Shown: in pieces, positions 28,701-36,104 of the stretch | How the letters are laid out: each line of letters opens with the position of its first letter | Numbering within the stretch: the stretch's first letter is position 1 | From: Lachnospiraceae bacterium XBB2008 | GTDB lineage: Bacteria > Bacillota > Clostridia > Lachnospirales > Lachnospiraceae | Direction: 5' to 3' | NCBI GenBank assembly: GCA_900102235.1 | Contig: FMVL01000004.1 | Coordinates: 1-56,441 of the forward strand | Length of the DNA: 56,441 nucleotides | The notes under the pieces: generated by a model | Database searches by the model: none | Seen by the model: only the letters and a program-made list of their open reading frames with translations | Told to the model about the DNA's origin: nothing | Translations under genes and position numbers: made by a program

Positions 28701-29119
28701 ACAGAAGTAACGGCTTTCGGAAGGGTTATATTGGTTCCACCACCATCGACCTCTGTTATGACACAGTTAACAGGAGCGTTCTTGTCGTCAACATTTTCAT
28801 CGACTTCAACAACGATCTCAGCCGACCAGCCCTGAAATCTTTTTCTGTCATCCTCGTCATAAGGAATCAACGAATCACGGGATATATTAAAAGGTTCAAC
28901 ATCAAATGTGACCTCATAACGATACTGTTTTTTATGATCCGGGTTTTCCGACTTATCCACGCATTTGAATTTATGATTGAATATACGCGATCCCTCGGTG
29001 TCATAATATCTCCCGATTTTCTCTTTTTTTATGATCTTCACGACATTTTTCTCAAGTGCGGGATCAACAAATGCGGGATACATGTTCAGAGTGTTTTCGA
29101 TCTTCTTTTCGAGTTTCAT
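25766..29119 (-). CDS. Double CbbX-type AAA+ ATPase fused to FtsH-like M41 zinc peptidase
   Basis: A 1117-residue soluble protein. Residues 1-410 include what looks like a degenerate AAA fold (NNLLISCDDPEAAKRMADKL, TVTVIVSMPGHILKN) without Walker motifs. AAA-1 has GNPGTGKT (459-466) and FIDEAYGL (from 520). AAA-2 has GNPGTGKT (729-736), FIDEAYAL (from 791) and pore-like KYKGET. Both resemble CbbX/SpoVK. The C-terminal 150 residues match FtsH peptidase M41: HEIGH (965-969) and Asp1039 in VSDFDHAKTIANDMI as third zinc ligand. No transmembrane helix is seen, unlike FtsH. Start ATG 29119 is set by AGGAGGGCGAAAC; an upstream ATG at 29143 has no ribosome site. I infer an ATP-driven cytoplasmic unfoldase-protease with unknown targets. 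Confidence 0.85.
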   Translation of the reverse strand: MKLEKKIENTLNMYPAFVDPALEKNVVKIIKKEKIGRYYDTEGSRIFNHKFKCVDKSENPDHKKQYRYEVTFDVEPFNISRDSLIPYDEDDRKRFQGWSAEIVVEVDENVDDKNAPVNCVITEVDGGGTNITLPKAVTSVEQHIRLAERELQGVNLSETDLKTAVRFLTFKYRTQKLAKKVPESQKTYNNLLISCDDPEAAKRMADKLFTLMGIAERDVCHVTEARMFDLYKDRRTNFTQYVERFQAIHIYDCKERPYMDADAGTSSSVDRTKAEAEAYVSTWKTLEEYIKKHPTVTVIVSMPGHILKNTFSVNTFISKGLFAETVSVPAITTEEMLEYCLKEFRESSFALSDDFEDAFKDYFLAAYKGSDIKGMEFAKEAVNKVYSMYFSSKRRSRILNSDNVPAYSEGFMSAEDVLAELGRMAGLKNVKKTFQSIYKKYVADPENAAKESHHMMFYGNPGTGKTTVARLAAELLYQAGVIKTHKCVEAAVGDLVSLWKNGTPQKVRTKVQEAMDGVLFIDEAYGLAGENNDSYQQALNELIQAMVTYQDRIVVIMAGYEDKMEDLLKANSGLSSRIAYKIHFDDFSIEELTEIFHQKCNEIGFGLDEEAGPVLEACLTARRLDEFFGNGRDVANLVRDLQGNWSEEYYELICNDADSEVNLPRVFRAKHFENLMPPKQIPTIDSMVGMKTIKEQLGKFRDQVKYLHFIKEIGKAKMPDSYMHMIFMGNPGTGKTTVAKMIADDLYSLGVLKTNRLVVAERKDIVSKYKGETSERISELIKKAVGGVLFIDEAYALVDAGEEGREAIEVLITAMVEHREDTIFIFAGYPKEMTGFLNLNPGIPSRVGYTFVFEDYATDELMQIFKNQMGDAGLEVAEDALPKVSDIMEYFREMPGFGNGRFVERVVSHIIAQRAKREYTKKDYNKIEACDIPEIGEMIETNPMGLKLLDPKKITEEDRLRTAYHEIGHAIAMYELAPSMVMEKVSVRNRAFSLGMVSFKRDFRNRTEDDLKNEITILLAGRSAERVFCGTCDEGCVSDFDHAKTIANDMIDKYGMCEIGQTKYTDILKEGDKEATRLIQRYQRVIESLAKELVSGKEFTGEEFKSAVEKYLQEKCA

Positions 29120-29166
29120 GTTTCGCCCTCCTGACATATACATTAAAACCCATCGGGCTCAGAAAG

Positions 29167-29195
29167 GCTATAAACCACTGGTTTAAGTCGGACAA
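29167..29195 (-). promoter_or_regulatory. Promoter with embedded dyad for the AAA-M41 gene
   Basis: Minus strand TTGTCC, 17 bases, TATAGC. A perfect dyad TAAACC-ACT-GGTTTA (29171-29185) fills half of the spacer and touches the -10, the usual place for a repressor site. The -10 is weak. The regulator is unknown. Confidence 0.45.
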
Positions 29196-29202
29196 AGAAA
29201 AA

Positions 29203-29238
29203 CCCGCTCACGGTTTAATTACCGGAGCGGGGCTTTTT
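29203..29238 (-). terminator. Bidirectional terminator overlapping the binding-protein stop codon
   Basis: CCCGCTCACGGT and ACCGGAGCGGG pair around a six-base loop that holds the TAA stop of the solute-binding protein. The minus strand continues with TTTTTCTTT; the plus strand with CTTTTT. So the last codons of the gene form one arm of the terminator that closes the ABC operon. Confidence 0.85.
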
Positions 29239-30858
29239 GACATATTTGAAAAATGCGGCAATGCCTATGCAGATCCAGGCAACTACGATCGTTGCAAGAA
29301 GTGCGACCGACTGCGCGGGAAGAGGGCCGAGATCGGCTGCACCGTTTATGCCTGTACCGGATATCCGGTCAAGCCTGTAAAGACCGCGTATGTCTGCGTA
29401 TAGTTCCTCAATATACGCATCATCAACAGTACCCTTGCGGCGCACCTTTTTGACCACATTCTCGATCAGGGCGCCTGCAGCGTCACGCAGGGATGCGGAG
29501 CCGTTGAATACAGGCGTCACAAAGGTATAGTCCGTATTATCGAGCAGCAGTTTCGTAGCGTCGATCTTGGTCTTATAATGAAGATCGTCGGTACCGGAAA
29601 GACTTAAGTATTCACGGTACTCTTCGGTCTCCCGTGCTTTGGATGTGACGGGAACATAACCTTCCGTCTCGGCATAACCGATCTGTATGTCGTTGGTCAG
29701 CAGGAACTGAGCAAAGAGCCATGACGCAAGAACCTCCTGCGGATCCTCTTTGTTGAATATACAGATGGACGGTCCCTGCGAGATCATCTTCGGATCGGAT
29801 GTATCATACTGAGGGATCGGAAGTACCACCGTCTCAAACTCGACTTTATTTTCTTCCGCTATGTCACTGAGCGGAGCCCCGGCTCCCATCCATGTCGAAC
29901 CGGCAGTCGAGTCTATCGCGAAGATACACTGGCCTGCATTTAAGAAATTGGCCGGATAACTGGATATCTTGAACGTGGAAAAAGCGCCCGTCTTGCCGTG
30001 ACTCGCGATCTCCTTCAGGATATCCGCAGTAGTATCGTTGAAAATGTTTATCTCGCCCATATCGGTCGAGTAACCGGCGTCAAGCTGCTTAAGCATTGAG
30101 ATCATCATGTTGTCGGTCGACTTGTATATGAACGGGATCATGGTCTTCTGACCGTTTACGATGTAATTGCCGGCGGAATCTTTGGCGGTGGCTGCTTCGC
30201 TGACTTCCCAGATGAAATCCCATGTCATGATGTCGGGAAGAGTGTAACCAAGTTTCTCCACGAAGTCTCGGTTTACATAACACGCTTCGGTGCTTCTCAT
30301 ATACGGCAGCGCATAGTAATATCCGGCAAAAGAACACTCCTCCAGGAACTTCGGAATGATCTCATCCTTAGTCGGAGAATCGAACCTGACCTCGGAACCG
30401 CCCAGTCCGTATGCCGGGTCATTCATAAGCTCATCAAGAGCGACCACGCTGTCCTCACTCTGAAGATAGGTAGCGATGTGATCCGGATAAGTAATGCACA
30501 CATTCGGAGTGGTATTGGTCGAGATATTCGTTATAACATCGTTATATATCTTGCCGTAATCCGTATAGAGGCGGATGTTCACGTCGACATTGGGGTAGAG
30601 TTTCTCAAACTCGCTCGCCGCCCTCTCATACACCGCAGTCTGGTTCTTGTTCGTATCGTTCTTGGCCCAGAAAGTGACGGTGATATTGTCCGTCTCATCA
30701 AAAGTTTCGGGCACGGAAAAACTCTGTGTGGTCTTGGAACCGTGGCAGGCAGTAAGTGTCAGTGCCAAAGCGCACACGATCAGCGCTGCACCCAGTCTCT
30801 TCGCCCCGCGGCCGGAGCCGACAGATTTTGTCATAAATGAACCGACAGAAGGCATCAT
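29215..30858 (-). CDS. Extracellular solute-binding lipoprotein with C-terminal membrane helix (sugar ABC transporter)
   Basis: A 547-residue family 1 sugar-binding protein. The N-terminus has a signal peptide ending in lipobox LTACHG. ITVTFWAKNDTNKNQTAVYERAASEFEKLYP is the usual first strand and helix. Unusually, the C-terminus adds a transmembrane helix (SVALLATIVVAWICIGIAAFFKYV) and a basic tail, so the protein would be held at both ends. The ATG overlaps the permease stop (ATGA) with AGGAGGT in the permease end. It is the last gene of the ABC operon. The sugar is not identifiable. Confidence 0.87.
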   Translation of the reverse strand: MMPSVGSFMTKSVGSGRGAKRLGAALIVCALALTLTACHGSKTTQSFSVPETFDETDNITVTFWAKNDTNKNQTAVYERAASEFEKLYPNVDVNIRLYTDYGKIYNDVITNISTNTTPNVCITYPDHIATYLQSEDSVVALDELMNDPAYGLGGSEVRFDSPTKDEIIPKFLEECSFAGYYYALPYMRSTEACYVNRDFVEKLGYTLPDIMTWDFIWEVSEAATAKDSAGNYIVNGQKTMIPFIYKSTDNMMISMLKQLDAGYSTDMGEINIFNDTTADILKEIASHGKTGAFSTFKISSYPANFLNAGQCIFAIDSTAGSTWMGAGAPLSDIAEENKVEFETVVLPIPQYDTSDPKMISQGPSICIFNKEDPQEVLASWLFAQFLLTNDIQIGYAETEGYVPVTSKARETEEYREYLSLSGTDDLHYKTKIDATKLLLDNTDYTFVTPVFNGSASLRDAAGALIENVVKKVRRKGTVDDAYIEELYADIRGLYRLDRISGTGINGAADLGPLPAQSVALLATIVVAWICIGIAAFFKYVKKPRSGN

Positions 30859-31718
30859 CCCTTGGTACCTCCTCTCAATACACCCGCCATGATCTGCTTG
30901 CGGAATATCAAGAAGATCACGATGAGCGGTGCGGATATGACAACGACCGCCGCCATCATCGCAGGTATGTTCTCACGGCCGAAGCCGTTCTCTCTTATCT
31001 CCTGTATGCCGTTTGACACGAGGAAATACGCCTGATCATCGGTGATCAGTCTCGGCCAGACGTACGAATTCCAGCACTCGATGACCTTCAGGATCGTAAC
31101 TGTGATGAGCGTCGGTTTGGAGATCGGTATCAGAACCTTGAGCAGATATTTGAAGTCGCTGGTCCCATCCACTTTTGCAGCATAATAAAGCGTATCCGGA
31201 ACCTGCTCGAAGTTCTCCTTGAGCAGGTATATGTAGAACACCGAAGTGATCGACGGCAATATCAGGCCCGGGAAGGAATTACGCATGTTCCAGTTGGTGA
31301 TCGTTACGAAGTTCGTGATAACGACAAGCTCCGTGGGGATCATCATGAGACTTAAGAAAATGACGAACACAAATCCCCTGCCTTTAAACTCGAGCCTTGC
31401 AAACGCGTACGCCGCCAGCGTGATCACTACCAGCATGATCGCGGTCGTAACGATCGTGAATATCGCGGTATTCAGGAAATATCTGCCGAGCGGAACCGCG
31501 CTGAACGCATCAACGTAATTCTCGAAAGTCGGTGACGTCACGTAGAGCTTCGGAATGTACTCCGAGTTATACGAGCCGTAACTCTTAATGGACGTCAGGA
31601 TCATCCAGTAAAAAGGGAACAGAACGATCAATGCCCATAATCCGAGGATGATGAACCGTATCGTGCCCGATATGCCCTTCTTGATCTTGGTATTCCTTTC
31701 TATGCGTACGTAATCCAT
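30855..31718 (-). CDS. Sugar ABC transporter permease (MalG type)
   Basis: A 287-residue, six-helix permease with the EAA loop YYAAKVDGTSDFKYLLKVLIPISKPTLI that docks the ATPase. LGLWALIVLFPFYWMILTSIKS is the standard start of MalG-type subunits. AAAGGA precedes the ATG. It is separated from the other permease by a 162-base spacer that carries a palindromic element, while all other junctions in this operon overlap. Confidence 0.92.
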   Translation of the reverse strand: MDYVRIERNTKIKKGISGTIRFIILGLWALIVLFPFYWMILTSIKSYGSYNSEYIPKLYVTSPTFENYVDAFSAVPLGRYFLNTAIFTIVTTAIMLVVITLAAYAFARLEFKGRGFVFVIFLSLMMIPTELVVITNFVTITNWNMRNSFPGLILPSITSVFYIYLLKENFEQVPDTLYYAAKVDGTSDFKYLLKVLIPISKPTLITVTILKVIECWNSYVWPRLITDDQAYFLVSNGIQEIRENGFGRENIPAMMAAVVVISAPLIVIFLIFRKQIMAGVLRGGTKG

Positions 31719-31741
31719 ATGTGGTCCTTTAATATTTCCGC

Positions 31742-31870
31742 TTCGGAATCATATAATAACCCGCAGGCACGCTCTCGCTGCTATCGCCTCGCAGCGGTGC
31801 TATGCTCGATAATACCTCGCTAAGCACCGGCGGGCTCTAAGCACCTGCTAAGTTATTATATGATCCCGAA
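31742..31870. repeat. 129-bp inverted-repeat element between two ABC permease genes
   Basis: Arms 31742-31760 and 31852-31870 are reverse complements over 19 bases with one mismatch (TTCGG(A/G)ATCATATAATAAC). The 91-base centre is GC-rich with its own short repeats (GGTGCTTAG-like, GCTAAGCACC). It has the look of a small non-coding palindromic mobile repeat. Its RNA would form a long hairpin inside the operon transcript. Confidence 0.7.
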
Positions 31871-31880
31871 TCTGGGTTTC

Positions 31881-32798
31881 TTAATTGTCGCTATCCGAGA
31901 TCATCAGGTTGATGACCGTAATAGTCAATACAATGATGAACAGCAGGATCGCAGCCGCCGATGCAAATGACGGATATCCGCCGCTGTCACCGTAAAGCAT
32001 GTCGTAGACGTAGCCCACGATCGTGTTCATCCCTGCAGAGTTTAAGTCGACACCGAACAGCGCAACTTCGTCGGAGTATGCTTTGAAAGCTCCGATAAAG
32101 CCTGTGATCACCAGGTAAAAGATCATGGGCGAGATCATCGGAAGCGTGATCCGGTAGAATATCCTCCACGGTCTCGTACCGTCAACCCTGGCTGCACTGT
32201 AATAATCCGGATTGACCGATGAAAGTGCGCTGGTAAGTATCAATATCTTAAACGGCATGACTATCCATATCGTATATATGCACATGACGGTCATCTTGGC
32301 CCAGTAAGGTCCGTCGATAAAGTCGACGCTGGAGCCGCCGAATGCATTTATGAGCAGGTTGATCATGCCGTCGGTGTAGGCGGTCTTTTTAAACAGGATC
32401 ATGAATACCAGACCTACGGCCAGAGTGTTGGTCACATACGGCAGGAAATAGATCGTCTGGAAAAGACTGCGCAGTTTCTCGATACGGCTTAAGAGCACCG
32501 AAATGAACAGTGCTATGACCGTCGAGAGCGGCACCGTGATGATAACGATGATGAACGTGTTCTTCACGGCCTGCAGGAAATAGGGATCGTGCAGTACATA
32601 GGAATAGTTATACATGCCCGTTCCGAAGAACGACTGCGAAGCAAAATTGTATCCCTCCTCGAAGGAATACACGAACACGTCGATCAGGGGATATACCATG
32701 AATATCCCCAGGAATATGATGGCAGGCAGAAGATAGAGCCAGCCTTTGTACTCACTGATTTTCTTCAGAAATGAGGATCCGCTGTCCTTATTGTTCAT
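31881..32798 (-). CDS. Sugar ABC transporter permease (MalF/UgpA type)
   Basis: A 305-residue six-helix permease: GWLYLLPAIIFLGIFMVYPLIDVFVYSF at the start and the EAA loop YYSAARVDGTRPWRIFYRITLPMISPMI. ATG 32798 (MNNKDSG) with ACAGGA upstream is preferred to the open frame back to 32876, which would cover the ATPase end. It overlaps the ATPase gene by 11 bases. Confidence 0.92.
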   Translation of the reverse strand: MNNKDSGSSFLKKISEYKGWLYLLPAIIFLGIFMVYPLIDVFVYSFEEGYNFASQSFFGTGMYNYSYVLHDPYFLQAVKNTFIIVIITVPLSTVIALFISVLLSRIEKLRSLFQTIYFLPYVTNTLAVGLVFMILFKKTAYTDGMINLLINAFGGSSVDFIDGPYWAKMTVMCIYTIWIVMPFKILILTSALSSVNPDYYSAARVDGTRPWRIFYRITLPMISPMIFYLVITGFIGAFKAYSDEVALFGVDLNSAGMNTIVGYVYDMLYGDSGGYPSFASAAAILLFIIVLTITVINLMISDSDN

Positions 32799-33936
32799 AT
32801 ATCCTGTCTTCCGTTTCCTTATCAAACAGATATACTTTGTGAGGCTTGAGCCTGAAGCTGACTGTCTCACCGGCAATATTCAGGTTTCTGTCGCTTCCCA
32901 TGATGGATCTGATGTTTACGCCCTGGGAGGCGGGGTTCGTGGATACGATGCTTACGTCACGTCCGCTGACTTCCACTGCCTTAAGCGCACACTCAAGAGG
33001 CTTTGTTCCGTCATCGGCTGTCGCAACGGCGCCGGCTGTACCGGTCGAAGGAGCATCGACGCCTGCAAGCACAAACCCCTCGGGTCTGATGCCGACATGT
33101 ACCTCTTTATCGGGAGCCGTGGTTTTCATAACAGGCGTTTCTCCAAGGTAGAGCATCCCGCCGGATACACGGCCGTCAAACATATTTATCTGCGGAGTCC
33201 CGAGGAACTTGGCAACGAACATGTTCACAGGCTCATCATAGACTTCCTGAGGACGTCCTATCTGTTGAAGAATACCGTCCTTCATGACAACGATCAGATC
33301 GGATATGCTCATGGCCTCCTCCTGATCATGCGTAACAAATATCGTGGTGATCCCGGTCTCGGTCTGGATGCGCTTGATCTCCTCACGGGTCTGAAGTCTC
33401 AATCTTGCGTCAAGGTTTGAGAGAGGCTCATCCAAAAGAAGAACCTGCGGTCTTTTTACCAGAGCACGAGCTATGGCGACTCTCTGCTGCTGACCGCCGG
33501 AGAGTTCCTTCGGCTTACGGTCCATCAGCATATCTATCTGAACGAGTTTCGCCGCCTCCTCGGCCTTGGCATTCATCACTTCCTTGGTCAGTTTCTCTTC
33601 TCCGCGCAGATTCTGCAGCGGGAACATGATATTCTGTCTGACCGTAAGATGCGGATAGAGCGCATAGTTCTGAAATACAAGTCCTACTCCGCGAGCCTCC
33701 GGAGGCAGATTGGTCACATCATTCTCTCCGAAAAGGATCCTGCCCTGTGTAGGCTGAAGCAGACCGCAGATCAGATTGAGTGTTGTTGACTTGCCGCATC
33801 CCGAAGGTCCCAGAAGACCGATCAGCTTACCGTCGGGTATCGTGAAGTCGAAATCATTTACCGCATATACATCCGCGGGGTTCTTTTTATCCCTGCTGGG
33901 AAAAACTTTGGTCAAATGTTCAAGTACTACTTCCAC
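32788..33936 (-). CDS. Sugar ABC transporter ATP-binding protein (MalK/UgpC/MsmK type)
   Basis: A 382-residue ATPase: Walker A GPSGCGKST, Q-loop FQNYALYP, signature LSGGQQQRVAIARAL, Walker B VLLLDEPLSNLDA, H-loop VTHDQEEA, and a C-terminal TOBE/OB domain with an extra Ala/Thr-rich loop (DAPSTGTAGAVATADDGT). The start is GTG 33936 with AAAGGAG five bases upstream; no ATG fits. It is the first gene of the operon and is divergent from mntP. Confidence 0.94.
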   Translation of the reverse strand: MEVVLEHLTKVFPSRDKKNPADVYAVNDFDFTIPDGKLIGLLGPSGCGKSTTLNLICGLLQPTQGRILFGENDVTNLPPEARGVGLVFQNYALYPHLTVRQNIMFPLQNLRGEEKLTKEVMNAKAEEAAKLVQIDMLMDRKPKELSGGQQQRVAIARALVKRPQVLLLDEPLSNLDARLRLQTREEIKRIQTETGITTIFVTHDQEEAMSISDLIVVMKDGILQQIGRPQEVYDEPVNMFVAKFLGTPQINMFDGRVSGGMLYLGETPVMKTTAPDKEVHVGIRPEGFVLAGVDAPSTGTAGAVATADDGTKPLECALKAVEVSGRDVSIVSTNPASQGVNIRSIMGSDRNLNIAGETVSFRLKPHKVYLFDKETEDRIYEQ

Positions 33937-33966
33937 ATTTGCTCCTTTCGTGGTAAAACAATAATG

Positions 33967-33994
33967 TTTGCGAACACGCTACTTTGATTATAAT
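33967..33994 (+). promoter_or_regulatory. Sigma-A promoter of mntP
   Basis: TTTGCG, 16 bases, TATAAT (33989-33994). The start site would fall near 34001, leaving a leader of about nine bases. On the minus strand the same AT block also offers TATAAT, so the divergent ABC operon may share this control region. Confidence 0.65.
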
Positions 33995-34009
33995 AAGAGA
34001 ACGCTTCAA

Positions 34010-34663
34010 ATGCACTATGATATTCTCTTTTTTGTAAACAGCATACTTCTCGGTGTGGGACTTGCGATGGATGCTTTCTCCGTATCCGTGACAAACGGCA
34101 TCGTTGAACCCGATATGAAGAATTCCCGAAGGAACCTGATCGCGGGAACCTACGCTTTCTTCCAGTTCATCATGCCCGTGATCGGATGGATAGCGGTCCA
34201 CACCATCATCGGATACTTCAATGCGCTCGAGAGATTCACGCCGGTAATCGCGCTGATCCTGCTGCTCTTTATAGGGATCAAGATGATCGTCGAGGCTGTA
34301 CAAGACCGAAAAGCGGGGAATTCGCCAGACGCAGCGGCCGAAGATGCGGCTGATGCTACGACTGACGACGTGGCTGCGAGCGTGTCCCGCGGTAAAGAGC
34401 TTACATTCCGACTGCTGGTCATCCAGGGGATCGCTACATCCATAGATGCACTCTCTGTGGGCGTCACCTTTGCGGAATACGATCTTGTAATGGCACTGGT
34501 TGCATCCATCATCATCGCTGTCGTGACTTTCGGCATCTGTATCGTAGGTCTTCACATAGGCCGTAAAGTCGGCGAACGATTCTCGGACAAGGCCTCCATC
34601 ATCGGCGGCTGCATCCTCATATTCATCGGACTCGAAATCTTCTTCCGCGGAGTCATATTCTGA
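34010..34663 (+). CDS. mntP: MntP-type manganese efflux protein
   Basis: A 217-residue, six-helix membrane protein of two related halves, each with the Asp-bearing family motif: GVGLAMDAFSVSVTNG and GIATSIDALSVGVTFAE. The loop between them is long and acidic/Ala-rich. It exports Mn2+. ATG 34010 is taken because the upstream frame (TTG 33968) runs over the -35 and -10 boxes. No ribosome site stands before it. No yybP-ykoY riboswitch can fit in the leader. It is convergent with prmC. Confidence 0.88.
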   Translation: MHYDILFFVNSILLGVGLAMDAFSVSVTNGIVEPDMKNSRRNLIAGTYAFFQFIMPVIGWIAVHTIIGYFNALERFTPVIALILLLFIGIKMIVEAVQDRKAGNSPDAAAEDAADATTDDVAASVSRGKELTFRLLVIQGIATSIDALSVGVTFAEYDLVMALVASIIIAVVTFGICIVGLHIGRKVGERFSDKASIIGGCILIFIGLEIFFRGVIF

Positions 34664-34784
34664 CAATTGCGCGATAGCATGCCATTGTCCTTACGTCGGT
34701 ACAAATCCTATATCCTGCGTCTACCTTATCGCGCCCTGCCCGGTCTTCTCAGGAACGATAAACCCATCCTCAAAAAAGCGATTT

Positions 34785-35013
34785 ATGACTCAAACGTCGT
34801 TTTTCTCGTACTTTGGGTCATGACTTTTCACGGATACTGACTTCCACAGAAGAAAGACCGGCTATCGAAAAGACATATTCATGACCCAAACGTCGTTTTT
34901 CCCGCACTTTGGGTCATAACTATTCTCGGATACTGACTTCCACAGAAGAAAGACCGGCTATCGAAAAGACGTATTCATGACCCAAACAACACATTTTCCC
35001 CGCTTTGGGTCAT
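34785..35013. repeat. Array of three ATGACCCAAA...TTTGGGTCAT palindromes with 59-bp spacers
   Basis: Palindromes at 34785-34821, 34881-34917 and 34977-35013 are each 37 bases with 10-base arms; the first has one arm mismatch. They are exactly 96 bases apart. The two 59-base spacers (34822-34880, 34918-34976) are nearly identical, with a long common core containing CTGACTTCCACAGAAGAAAG. A lone half site (CTTGGGTCAT, ending 35043) runs into the prmC stop codon. The array fills most of the 376-base convergent gap between mntP and prmC; 34664-34784 shows only a weak hairpin just after the mntP stop. Confidence 0.9.
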
Positions 35014-35039
35014 ATCTCTGAATAAAAAACAATCTTGGG

Positions 35040-36104
35040 TCATATCATGATCGGAAGGCGGCCTGAAACTACCCGGTCGAGGCCCGCATAGTCCGGGATC
35101 ACTTCCACATCCACAAATCCGGCTTCACACATGAGCGCACTTACGCTCTCGCCCTGGTCATATCCTATCTCCAGGAAAAGCCAGCCGCCCCTGACCAGAT
35201 GTTCAGATGCTCCGTCGATTATCCGGCGTATTATATCAAGCCCGTCATCTCCGCCATCGAGCGCAAGATGCGGTTCGTAGTCTTTAACTTCGGGTGCAAG
35301 AGTATCGATCACTCGCGCAGGGATATACGGAGGGTTAGAAACGATCATGTCGAAGCGCGAAGCAGTTGAAGCATCCGAGCACGCAGAAGCCGTGGACGCA
35401 GAAGCATTCGAGCACGCAGAAGCCGTGGACGCAGAAGCAGCTGGGCTTGAATAATCTTCATCCCCGCGTGCCAGCGCATCATACAGGTCGCCCTGCAAGA
35501 ACGCATATCCCGCGCCAGACGCCTCGGATTCTAAACCGGACTGCCCAGATCCCGCGCCGGAACCTCCGGATCCTGCATCAGAAGTCCATGATTCCAAACC
35601 GGAACCCCCGGATCCCGAACCGGCTTCACCAAGTATCTCCGCAGCATTCTGCTTCGCCAGTTCCAACGCTTCCGGAGAAATATCAACGCCGATACCCTCG
35701 CAGTCGTTTGAATACTTAAGGAGACTTATCAGTATGCAACCAGTACCGGTGCACAGATCGAGGATCTTCATTCCGTCATGCAATTCGCTAAGTGCTGTCT
35801 CCACCAGGATCTCAGTATCGGGTCTGGGTATCAGCACTCCCGGTTTAACGGAAAAAACGAGCCCCATGAAATCCCATCTGCCGTAAATATACTGCAGTGG
35901 CTCTCTCATGAGGCGTCTATTAATAATATCTGTTATTTGTGCAGAAACAGCTTCGTCAAGTTCGGCATCCGGCCGCATATGGATATCCGTGGGGCTAAGG
36001 CCCGCACTCTCTCGAAGGATGATCCGGGCTTCCGTGTCTGCATCCTCCATCCCTGCGTTACCAAGCACGGTTGCTATATGCTCATATGTTTCCGCTATCT
36101 TCAT
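35040..36104 (-). CDS. prmC: Release factor glutamine N5-methyltransferase
   Basis: A 354-residue SAM-dependent enzyme that methylates the GGQ glutamine of release factors. PLQYIYGRWDFMGLVFSV, the SAM site DLCTGTGCI and the catalytic NPPY (257-260) are intact. Two low-complexity insertions stand out: Gly/Ser/Glu-rich at about 159-199 and Ser/Ala/Thr-rich at about 215-250, both in surface loops of the Rossmann fold, making it about 70 residues longer than usual. The start forms TAATG with the old end of the DUF1385 frame. prfA, its usual neighbour, is 9.4 kb away. Confidence 0.92.
   Translation of the reverse strand: MKIAETYEHIATVLGNAGMEDADTEARIILRESAGLSPTDIHMRPDAELDEAVSAQITDIINRRLMREPLQYIYGRWDFMGLVFSVKPGVLIPRPDTEILVETALSELHDGMKILDLCTGTGCILISLLKYSNDCEGIGVDISPEALELAKQNAAEILGEAGSGSGGSGLESWTSDAGSGGSGAGSGQSGLESEASGAGYAFLQGDLYDALARGDEDYSSPAASASTASACSNASASTASACSDASTASRFDMIVSNPPYIPARVIDTLAPEVKDYEPHLALDGGDDGLDIIRRIIDGASEHLVRGGWLFLEIGYDQGESVSALMCEAGFVDVEVIPDYAGLDRVVSGRLPIMI
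35377..35440 (-). repeat. 33-bp tandem repeat inside prmC
   Basis: The unit GAGCACGCAGAAGCCGTGGA plus 13 more bases starts at 35377 and again at 35410, almost without change. It encodes the STASACS/NASASTA stretch of PrmC. It is in frame. Confidence 0.85.

Noticed and set aside
33920-34666. 248-residue minus-strand frame
   Set aside because: Antisense to mntP, very Asp/Ser/His-rich with no recognisable fold; mntP has both family motifs.
34785-35013. CRISPR array
   Set aside because: Repeat length and regular spacing look right at first, but the repeats are full palindromes, the 59-base spacers are near copies of each other, and no cas gene is in the window.
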